36,313 bases of DNA. It comes from Faecenecus sp036648855. Lineage in GTDB: Bacteria > Bacillota_I > Bacilli_A > RF39 > UBA660. The stretch covers positions 1 to 36,313 of the forward strand of contig JAVWCU010000006.1 in NCBI GenBank assembly GCA_036648855.1. Reading direction: 5' to 3'. The notes under the pieces are model-generated. The model did no database searches and was not told where the DNA came from. It saw only the letters and a list, made by a program, of their open reading frames with translations. Below are positions 24,725 to 31,735 of the stretch, one piece after another; the first letter of the stretch is position 1; each line of letters starts with the position of its first letter. The position numbers were made by a program, and so were the translations under genes.

Positions 24725-25696
24725 TTACTTTTTATAAAAAGTTTTAATATCTTTATTAGTGCTATAATTATTCTTCTCTAGTCTTTCTATCTCAGCTTCA
24801 ACATATTGTTCTTCCAAAACAGTATGCTTTTTAGGAGAAACCGTTTTTTGAAAGGCAACCTCACTAATTTTCAACTCAGGACCTACTAGTTTATCTTCAA
24901 GTAAACTAGCATGTAATAGCTTATAGTCAGCATCTCTTTTTTTTATATTACTTAAAGTATTTTTAGTAACTAGAGCTACATCACCAACACAAATAATTTG
25001 TGATAAAAGTATTCCTATATAATAGGTTAATCCTAAACCACTAGGATTAAATCCAAAAGCTAAACCTCCTATTACCCCTAAAGACATTGTCCACATTTTT
25101 AGTTTACCCATAATAGTAGGTGGCATGTTTTTCCCTTTTTCAAAAGTATCAATCTGATCATCTATTATAGTCTTTAAATCCCTTTTCTTATTAAATTCCT
25201 CTTTATTTTTAGATTCTCTATCTTTAATTAACTTTCCATCTTTATATTTATCCACCGCTGTTATCCCTGCAACTAGCAAATCTCTAGCTAAAATTGGAAT
25301 TAATAAACCTGCTACTGGTAAAGTTAAAGGCATTATCCCACCGCCTATAAATGCCACTAATAATCCATAATTAAAAAACTTATCTGCTAAAGCATCTAAG
25401 AAAGCTCCTTTTTTAGAGGTTAAATTATACCTTCTAGCCATATGTCCATCTGCTAAATCTGTTAAAGCTGTTACCCCTGCTAAAAGAGTCATTAAAACCG
25501 GGTTAACTATTCCATAAGTTAAAATAATTCCACACATACAAACGGAAATAACAATTCTTAATATTGTAAGATTATTAGGTATATTTTTTCTTTTTTCAAA
25601 AGGAATACTATTAATAATAGGATCTAATACACTATTAATTTTATTTGTTACAGATGATAATTTTTCTTTAATATTATTCATAATAGTAGCCCCCAT
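24725..25696 (-). CDS. CDP-alcohol phosphatidyltransferase (PgsA-like) with extra loop
   Basis: Integral membrane enzyme joining a CDP-diacylglycerol phosphatidyl group to an alcohol, most likely glycerol-3-phosphate. The full family motif D(x)2DG(x)2AR(x)8G(x)3D(x)3D is present at residues 80-105 (D80, D83, G97, D101, D105). At 323 aa it is much longer than the roughly 180-200 aa of typical PgsA: there is a cytoplasmic N-terminal extension of about 40 residues, a charged insertion of about 45 residues (150-200) between helices, and a charged C-terminal tail (250-323). Two ATGs are possible (25696 and 25681); GGGAG supports the first. It faces the dehydrogenase gene across a promoter region with an inverted repeat. 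Confidence 0.85.
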   Translation of the reverse strand: MGATIMNNIKEKLSSVTNKINSVLDPIINSIPFEKRKNIPNNLTILRIVISVCMCGIILTYGIVNPVLMTLLAGVTALTDLADGHMARRYNLTSKKGAFLDALADKFFNYGLLVAFIGGGIMPLTLPVAGLLIPILARDLLVAGITAVDKYKDGKLIKDRESKNKEEFNKKRDLKTIIDDQIDTFEKGKNMPPTIMGKLKMWTMSLGVIGGLAFGFNPSGLGLTYYIGILLSQIICVGDVALVTKNTLSNIKKRDADYKLLHASLLEDKLVGPELKISEVAFQKTVSPKKHTVLEEQYVEAEIERLEKNNYSTNKDIKTFYKK

Positions 25697-25707
25697 TAAT
25701 ACTCCCT

Positions 25708-25736
25708 ATGGTACATTTTTTTTACGTAAATGTCAA
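25708..25736 (-). promoter_or_regulatory. Promoter of the pgsA-like gene
   Basis: On the minus strand, perfect -35 TTGACA (25731-25736), a 17-bp spacer and -10 TACCAT (25708-25713). The predicted start falls at or just after the AGGGAG ribosome site, so the leader is almost absent and the second ATG (25681) might be used. Confidence 0.6.
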
Positions 25737-25739
25737 GAA

Positions 25740-25768
25740 AAGCTTAATCAATCATTGTACTTAAGCTT
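25740..25768. repeat. Inverted repeat between divergent promoters
   Basis: Perfect 8-bp arms AAGCTTAA (25740-25747) and TTAAGCTT (25761-25768) separated by 13 bp, between the pgsA-like promoter and the plus-strand dehydrogenase gene. The two-arm geometry fits a dimeric repressor operator, though the sequence is simple AT-rich DNA. Confidence 0.5.
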
Positions 25769-25807
25769 ATTTTATTGTATGCTTAAACTAAGGAGAATAA
25801 GATATTA

Positions 25808-26899
25808 ATGAAAAGAAAAATTAGAGTAGTTCAGTATGGAACAGGAAAAATGGCTAAGTATTCAATGCGCTATGTTTTTGAAAAGGGAGCTGAAATAGTA
25901 GGGGCAATTGATATAAATCCCGCTATAATAGGTCATGATATTGGTGAAATAATAGGAACTAGTAATAAGGGAATAATCATTAATTCAATTAATGATGCTA
26001 GACAGGTTTTAATAGATACTAAACCTGATGTATGCCTTGTTACTACCATGAGTTTATTAAGTGATGTTGAAGATGCTTTAATGCTTTGTGCATCGCTTGG
26101 AATTAACGCTATTACAACTTGTGAAGAGGCTTTTTATTCATATAATTCTAATCCCATTATTTCTAATAAAATTAATCGTTTAGCTAGGGAAAATAAATGT
26201 ACAATTTGTGGAAGTGGTTACCAAGATATATATTGGGGAGAACTAATTAGTGCACTTGCATCTTCTTCTCATAAAATAACTAAAATTAAGGGTAGTTCTT
26301 CTTATAATGTTGAAGAATATGGAATAGCTTTAGCAAAAGCTCATGGAGCCGGCCTATCTTTACCAGATTTTGATAAAGAAATAGCGTCAAGTGATAATAT
26401 TTCTAAAGAAGAAAGAGAAGCTTTAATTAATAACGGTAATTTTTTTCCATCTTATATGTGGAATGTAAATGGTTGGTTAGTAAAAAAATTAGGTTTAACT
26501 ATTACCAGTCAAGCTCAAAAATGCATACCTCAAACTTATAAAGAAGATATTGCTTCCTCTACTCTAGGCTTAACCATTAAAACTGGGTATGCAACAGGTA
26601 TGAGTGCTGTTGTTACTACTGAAACAATAGAAGGAATAACAATAGAATCTGAATGTATTGGAAAAGTTTATTCTAAAGAAGACTTTGATAAAAACGAATG
26701 GAGTGTAATAGGAGAACCAAATACTACTCTAGTGATAAATAAACCTTCTACCGTTGAACTTACTTGTGCAACTATTGTAAATAGAATACCAGATGTTATA
26801 AATGGTAACTATGGTTTTATTCCAACAGCAGAATTGGATGAATTAAAATATCGAGTTAAACCTCTAAATGAATATGTAAAAGAAATTGAAATAATCTAA
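25808..26899 (+). CDS. NAD(P)-binding dehydrogenase, 2,4-diaminopentanoate dehydrogenase-like
   Basis: 363-aa soluble enzyme with an N-terminal Rossmann domain (YGTGKMAK, residues 10-17; AIDINP after strand 2) and a C-terminal domain resembling the dihydrodipicolinate reductase/2,4-diaminopentanoate dehydrogenase (Ord) family, including the TTCEEAFYS block near 118-126. Ord works in anaerobic ornithine breakdown. No other ornithine-pathway gene (OraS/OraE mutase, OrtA/B thiolase) is in the window, so the substrate here is uncertain. AAGGAGAA precedes the ATG. It is a single-gene unit between a divergent promoter region and a strong terminator. Confidence 0.8.
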   Translation: MKRKIRVVQYGTGKMAKYSMRYVFEKGAEIVGAIDINPAIIGHDIGEIIGTSNKGIIINSINDARQVLIDTKPDVCLVTTMSLLSDVEDALMLCASLGINAITTCEEAFYSYNSNPIISNKINRLARENKCTICGSGYQDIYWGELISALASSSHKITKIKGSSSYNVEEYGIALAKAHGAGLSLPDFDKEIASSDNISKEEREALINNGNFFPSYMWNVNGWLVKKLGLTITSQAQKCIPQTYKEDIASSTLGLTIKTGYATGMSAVVTTETIEGITIESECIGKVYSKEDFDKNEWSVIGEPNTTLVINKPSTVELTCATIVNRIPDVINGNYGFIPTAELDELKYRVKPLNEYVKEIEII

Positions 26900-26912
26900 A
26901 ATATTCAAGCTT

Positions 26913-26949
26913 AAAAAAATATGCTAATTTGATAACATATTTTTTTTGT
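26913..26949 (+). terminator. Terminator of the dehydrogenase gene
   Basis: An 11-bp A/T-dominated stem (AAAAAAATATG/CATATTTTTTT, arms 26913-26923 and 26936-26946) continues into a T run; it may also work for the converging fhs transcript. Confidence 0.7.
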
Positions 26950-27013
26950 ACTAACCTGTAACTTTTTTTAATTATGGTACCTAATCGACTACCATTTTAA
27001 CAGTGCTTTATTC

Positions 27014-28663
27014 TTAAAACAATCCTATAATCTCATTGTTAACATAATCTATCTTTTCATAATTAGGTTCTTTTGGTAATCCCGGCATTGTCATAATATT
27101 TCCTAATAGAATTGTTATAAAACCCGCCCCTGAATAAAGTCGTACATCTACAACATGAATAGTGTAATTCTCTGGGCTACCAAGCATTTTTGGATCATCT
27201 GATATAGAATATTGTGTTTTGGCAACACAAATTGGAAGATAATTATGTCCTATATCTTTTAATCTGTTTATCTTACTAATTGCTATGTCACTATAAATAA
27301 CATCTTTTGCATGATAAATTTCGTGAGCCAATATATCTATTTTAGTCTGAATATCAGTATTAATATCATATAAAAATTTAAAATTATTTTCTTTATCTGC
27401 TAATTCTACAACTTGTTTAGCTAAATTTACTGCCCCTAACCCGCCTTCTTTATAAGCGGTACTAACTGCAAAATTAATCCCTTTCTCCAAGCAATAATTC
27501 CTTACTACTTCAACTTCTTCATCAGTATCTGTATCATATCTATTTAAGCAAATAATCTTAGGCACTTGAAATTTAGCCATATTACTACAATGAACTTCTA
27601 AATTAGGTAATCCTCTTTTTACTGCTTCAATATTCTCTAATCTAATATCTTCTTTTTGTACTAAAGCATTATATTTAAGTGCTTTAATAGTAGCCACTAT
27701 AACAATAACTGCCGGCTTTAAATCACCCACTCTACATTTTATATCTAAAAACTTTTCTGCCCCTAGATCAGACCCAAAACCTGCTTCCGTCACTACATAA
27801 TCTGCTAAACTAAGTCCTAACTTCGTAGCAATCAAACTATTACATCCATGAGCAATATTTGCAAAAGGCCCACCATGAATTAAAACTGGATTTCCCTCAA
27901 GAGTTTGAACTAAATTAGGCATAATTGCATCATGCAAAAGGGCTATCATTGAACCACTAATATTAAAATCTTTTGCATAAACAGGTTTTTTGTCATAAGT
28001 ATAACCTATAAAAATATTATCTAATCTGGTTCTTAAGTCCTCTATATCTTTTGCCAAACAAAAAATAGTCATTATCTCACTGGCTGCTGTTATATTAAAA
28101 TTTTCTTCTCTAGTTGTTTCTTTTTCTGAAGATAAACCAATTCTAACTGTTCTAAGACTCCTATCATTAACATCCATACATCTAGAAAAAGATATAGTAG
28201 AAGGATCTATTCCTAAACTATTACCAAAATATAAATGATTATCAATTGCCGCGCAAAGTAAATTATTAGCCGCAGTAATTGCATGAAAATCCCCAGTAAA
28301 ATGTAAATTTATATCTTCCATTGGAACAACCTGAGAATATCCACCCCCAGTAGCGCCACCCTTTAGCCCAAAAACCGGTCCTAAAGAAGGTTCTCTTAAA
28401 ACTATAACAGAATTCTTTTCTATTTTCCTAAGAGCATCACCTAGTCCAATAGTAACTGTTGTTTTCCCTTCTCCATAAGGAGTTGGTGATATTGCAGTTA
28501 CTAAAATTAATTTACCCTGCTTATCTCCTTCAATTGCTTCTAACTTAAGCTTAGCCTTATAATCTCCATAATAAGAAACACTAGAAACAGGAATATTAAG
28601 TTTTTCAGAAACCTCTTTAATTGGTAACATTTTATATTGATGTGCAATTTCTATATCTGTCAA
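27014..28663 (-). CDS. fhs: Formate-tetrahydrofolate ligase
   Basis: Makes 10-formyltetrahydrofolate from formate, THF and ATP, supplying one-carbon units for purines and fMet-tRNA. About 549 aa, full length for the monofunctional bacterial enzyme. The P-loop TPYGEGKTT is at about 61-69, followed by REPSLGPVFGLKGGATGGG and the conserved FTGDFHAITAANNL. The C-terminus ends in PGLPKEPNYEKI, as in the family. The frame opens at GTG 28672, but the TTG at 28663 is preceded by GAGGTGG at proper spacing and gives the typical TDIEIA start. Single-gene unit with -10 TATAAT just upstream (28683-28688). Confidence 0.97.
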   Translation of the reverse strand: MTDIEIAHQYKMLPIKEVSEKLNIPVSSVSYYGDYKAKLKLEAIEGDKQGKLILVTAISPTPYGEGKTTVTIGLGDALRKIEKNSVIVLREPSLGPVFGLKGGATGGGYSQVVPMEDINLHFTGDFHAITAANNLLCAAIDNHLYFGNSLGIDPSTISFSRCMDVNDRSLRTVRIGLSSEKETTREENFNITAASEIMTIFCLAKDIEDLRTRLDNIFIGYTYDKKPVYAKDFNISGSMIALLHDAIMPNLVQTLEGNPVLIHGGPFANIAHGCNSLIATKLGLSLADYVVTEAGFGSDLGAEKFLDIKCRVGDLKPAVIVIVATIKALKYNALVQKEDIRLENIEAVKRGLPNLEVHCSNMAKFQVPKIICLNRYDTDTDEEVEVVRNYCLEKGINFAVSTAYKEGGLGAVNLAKQVVELADKENNFKFLYDINTDIQTKIDILAHEIYHAKDVIYSDIAISKINRLKDIGHNYLPICVAKTQYSISDDPKMLGSPENYTIHVVDVRLYSGAGFITILLGNIMTMPGLPKEPNYEKIDYVNNEIIGLF

Positions 28664-28682
28664 AATAACCACCTCTTGTAAT

Positions 28683-28688
28683 ATTATA
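28683..28688 (-). promoter_or_regulatory. -10 element of fhs
   Basis: Perfect TATAAT on the minus strand about 20 bp upstream of the TTG start. I see no convincing -35 and no folate riboswitch in this short leader. Confidence 0.45.
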
Positions 28689-28835
28689 CAACATAAAAAC
28701 TAAAAATGTATGTAAATGTCTAAAACTATAAAACTTGTTAATCCAAACTAAATTCTCTATAGAAAACCGAAAATTCTCCCAGGGAATATTCATATTTACA
28801 TCTTAAAATAGCACTGAATTAAGGAAATTAGTCAT

Positions 28836-28864
28836 TTGCATCTTCTAAAATACTTAGTTAAAGT
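28836..28864 (+). promoter_or_regulatory. Possible promoter of the adhesin/sortase operon
   Basis: -35 TTGCAT (28836-28841), 17-bp spacer and -10 TAAAGT (28859-28864). The -35 is the same hexamer as in the trmB promoter. A small hairpin (CTGTCAA/TTGGCAG, 28870-28890) lies between the site and the ribosome site. Confidence 0.4.
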
Positions 28865-28905
28865 ATAGGCTGTCAAGAAATAATTGGCAGAAAGAGAGAC
28901 CTAGA

Positions 28906-31242
28906 ATGAAAAAATCATTACTAATATTTACCTTAATTACTACTTTGTTGACAATTGGAATTACCTTATCCATTAAAAATGTACAAGCTACAACTACAGA
29001 GCAATTTCATGAAGCCGAATATATCCCGAACATTTGGGTTAATAAAGAAAAAGCCGGAAAAATACGTTATCAACAAGCTCGCTTTTTAAGAAGAACTTCA
29101 GACAATCAATTTTCTTATTGTATTGAACCTTGGGAAATAATCAGCTCTGATGCTCTATACCCAGACAAAATTGATATTAATCAATTGGATGACTATACCC
29201 TAAATCAAATAGCGTTAATTGCCTATTATGGATATGGTTATAAAGGTCACACTCATGAAAAATGGTACTATATTACCCAACTTATGATTTGGGAACAAGT
29301 AGATAAAACTGCCAACTTCTATTTTACCGATAAACTAAACGGCAATAAAATATCCCCCTTTGATTTTGAAATATATGAAATTAATGAATTAGTACAAAAA
29401 CACTCCTTAAAACCTTCTTTTGATCAAAATAACTATACCATCCTCCTAGGAGAAAACTTAAACTTAGTAGATACTAATAGAGTCTTACCCTCTTATATAA
29501 CAAAAACCGATATGTTTAGCTATACCCAATCTGGAGATAATATAACAATTGAGAGTAGTGCTATTGGAAAAAGTGATATTACTTTCTTAAAAAAAGATAA
29601 TATCTATAATTATCCTCCTATTATATATCGCAGTTCTACTAATCAAGATTTTCTAACTGTAGGATCCTATAAAGATATAACAGCCAAAATAACAGTAGAA
29701 GTAATTGGAGGAAGTATAGAGTTAAATAAAATAGATGCTGTTACTAAAACAAAAACTCCCTCTTGTAAAGAAGCTTCTTTAATTGGTAGTACCTTTGAAA
29801 TATTTAATGAGCAAAATACTTTAATAGCTCATATTTATATAAATGACAATACTAATCCTATTATTGCAGGACTAACCGCCGGGACATATAAAATACAGGA
29901 AATAAGTGCCGGACCAGGGTATCAATTAAATAAAAGCGCTAAATATATCACCTTAGAAAATACTAACCATCATGCTTTAGTTACCATTGAAAATAAGGTT
30001 ATTGAAAAAGATATCACCATTGAAAAATATTACGGTACTACAGATAACTGGTTAGTAGAACCCAATATAACCTTTAGTATCTATGATCAAGATGAAGTCT
30101 TAGTTAAAGAAGTAACTACCTCTGATACAGGCAAAGTATCCTTTACTTTAATGTATGGAACTTATATAGTTAAACAAAAAAATTCCTTACCTAATTATCA
30201 AAAAGTAGCCGATTTTACTATTACTGTTTCTAATCAAACTGATACTCTTCTATATAAAAAATACAACCAAGAAATAACAGGAACTATTGAAATAAATAAA
30301 ATAGACGCACTTACTAAAACTAAAACCCCCGCTTGTAAAGAAGCTACTCTAAATGGTAGCATCTTTCAAATTTATAATGATAAACTCCAGTTACTAAAAA
30401 CCCTTACTATTACAAACAACAACAATCTTATTTTAGATAATCTAAGTTTTGGAACATATATTATAAAAGAAATAAAAGCCGGGACAGGATATTTACTAAA
30501 TAATCAGCCTATAACCATCACTATTGATAATAATAATTTACATTCATTAGTTACCATTGAAAATAAGGTTATTGAAAAAGATATCACCATTGAAAAATAT
30601 TACGGTACTACAGATAACTGGTTAGTAGAACCCAATATAACCTTTAGTATCTATGATCAAGATGAAGTCTTAGTTAAAGAAGTAACTACCTCTGATACAG
30701 GCAAAGTATCCTTTACTTTAATGTATGGAACTTATATAGTTAAACAAAAAAATTCCTTACCTAATTATCAAAAAGTAGCCGATTTTACTATTACTGTTTC
30801 TAATCAAACTGATACTCTTCTATATAAAAAATACAACCAAGAAATAACAGGAACTATTGAAATAAATAAAATAGATTATGCTACCAATCTTCCCATTACT
30901 AACAATCCTGCCCTATTTAAAATATTTGATTTAACTACCAATAACTGGTTAGAAAAAATATATTCAACTGACAATAACGGCCATTTAGTAATTAATAATT
31001 TAAGTGTAGGGAAATATAAAATCATAGAAGTAAAATCTCCCCTAGAGTATTATATTAATAATGAAGAGTATCTTATTACCATCGATTTAAATCATCTATT
31101 AATTAATCTTGAAATCAAAAACGAGCGAATAATATATATACCTAATACTAATACCACTATGAAAATAATAGCAAAGGTAGATTGTTACTTTGACAAAAAG
31201 AAAATGGATTATATTAATAGCTCTAACTGTACTAATATGTAG
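28906..31242 (+). CDS. Thioester- and isopeptide-domain surface adhesin
   Basis: 778-aa secreted surface protein. Signal peptide 1-28 (VQA cleavage). Thioester domain about 30-250: C72 in YCIEPW and Q125 in TQLMIW would form the internal Cys-Gln thioester used for covalent attachment to host targets. Five Cna-B/SpaA-like modules follow: A1 (about 268-363; K275, E332, N363), B1 (364-454), A2 (458-553; K465, E522, N553), B2 (554-644), A3 (648-739; K655, E708, N739). A modules keep the Lys/Glu/Asn isopeptide triad; B modules have Gln where the Glu is expected. B1 and B2 are identical. The C-terminus has IPNTN (745-749), a sortase-like motif, but no hydrophobic anchor follows. RBS AAAGAGAG. The sortase gene overlaps its end. 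Confidence 0.88.
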   Translation: MKKSLLIFTLITTLLTIGITLSIKNVQATTTEQFHEAEYIPNIWVNKEKAGKIRYQQARFLRRTSDNQFSYCIEPWEIISSDALYPDKIDINQLDDYTLNQIALIAYYGYGYKGHTHEKWYYITQLMIWEQVDKTANFYFTDKLNGNKISPFDFEIYEINELVQKHSLKPSFDQNNYTILLGENLNLVDTNRVLPSYITKTDMFSYTQSGDNITIESSAIGKSDITFLKKDNIYNYPPIIYRSSTNQDFLTVGSYKDITAKITVEVIGGSIELNKIDAVTKTKTPSCKEASLIGSTFEIFNEQNTLIAHIYINDNTNPIIAGLTAGTYKIQEISAGPGYQLNKSAKYITLENTNHHALVTIENKVIEKDITIEKYYGTTDNWLVEPNITFSIYDQDEVLVKEVTTSDTGKVSFTLMYGTYIVKQKNSLPNYQKVADFTITVSNQTDTLLYKKYNQEITGTIEINKIDALTKTKTPACKEATLNGSIFQIYNDKLQLLKTLTITNNNNLILDNLSFGTYIIKEIKAGTGYLLNNQPITITIDNNNLHSLVTIENKVIEKDITIEKYYGTTDNWLVEPNITFSIYDQDEVLVKEVTTSDTGKVSFTLMYGTYIVKQKNSLPNYQKVADFTITVSNQTDTLLYKKYNQEITGTIEINKIDYATNLPITNNPALFKIFDLTTNNWLEKIYSTDNNGHLVINNLSVGKYKIIEVKSPLEYYINNEEYLITIDLNHLLINLEIKNERIIYIPNTNTTMKIIAKVDCYFDKKKMDYINSSNCTNM
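29977..30305 (+). repeat. 329-bp perfect direct repeat, copy 1 (adhesin module B1)
   Basis: Identical base for base to 30547-30875, offset 570 bp (190 codons, in frame). It covers the end of module A1, all of B1 and the start of A2. Confidence 0.95.
30547..30875 (+). repeat. 329-bp perfect direct repeat, copy 2 (adhesin module B2)
   Basis: Second copy of the repeat at 29977-30305. Between the copies the A modules have diverged in sequence, so identity stops sharply at the copy borders. Confidence 0.95.
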
Positions 31243-31735
31243 TATAAATTTAAAAATCACTAGAAAACAAAATACATTAACTAATACATATTGGTATGAT
31301 ATTATACCTTTAAAAGAAGATACAAATATAGGAACTATTATTATTCCAAAAATCGAATTAAAAGAAAAATTATATGCCCCTGAAAGTAAAAATAATAATA
31401 TTGAAAAGCATGTTTCCTTTGCAACAAATTCTAGTGATCCAAAAATAAATACTATAATATTAATGGCTCATTCTGGTAGTGGTAAATTAGCTTATTTCAA
31501 AGATTTAGACAAACTAGAACTAACTGACATCATTAAATTTAATTATAAAGACGAAAAATATATATATACTATTATAAATATTATTATAACTAAAAAAAAT
31601 GGCACCCTTAGTATAAATAAAAATCTAAACCATAATCACCTTATTCTAACAACCTGTATGCCTAATCAAAAAAACAAACAACTAGTCATTATTGCTGAAA
31701 AAAAGAAGGATAATCTTAAAATTAATCCTTCTTAA
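31190..31735 (+). CDS. Sortase family protein with atypical active site
   Basis: 181-aa membrane-anchored transpeptidase expected to attach the neighbouring adhesin to the wall. N-terminal transmembrane helix (7-23), then a sortase beta-barrel: IGTIIIPKIELKEKLY, AHSG (H94) and TTCMP (C156) supply the catalytic His and Cys. The arginine normally a few residues after the Cys (RLxV pattern) reads KQLVI here, so Q164/K163 take its place. The start is a TTG inside the adhesin gene, in another frame, with AAAGG about 12 nt upstream; no ATG exists before residue 92. Its 3' end overlaps the converging clpB by 14 nt. Confidence 0.8.
   Translation: MTKRKWIILIALTVLICSINLKITRKQNTLTNTYWYDIIPLKEDTNIGTIIIPKIELKEKLYAPESKNNNIEKHVSFATNSSDPKINTIILMAHSGSGKLAYFKDLDKLELTDIIKFNYKDEKYIYTIINIIITKKNGTLSINKNLNHNHLILTTCMPNQKNKQLVIIAEKKKDNLKINPS
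31698..31733 (-). terminator. clpB terminator embedded in coding ends
   Basis: A 9-bp perfect stem (AAGAAGGAT/ATCCTTCTT, arms 31703-31711 and 31725-31733) is followed on the minus strand by seven T (31698-31704). It lies inside the last codons of the sortase gene and includes the clpB stop codon. Confidence 0.75.

Noticed and set aside
28673..28800. Possible folate riboswitch upstream of fhs
   Set aside because: The leader after the -10 is too short and I see no conserved THF riboswitch sequence.
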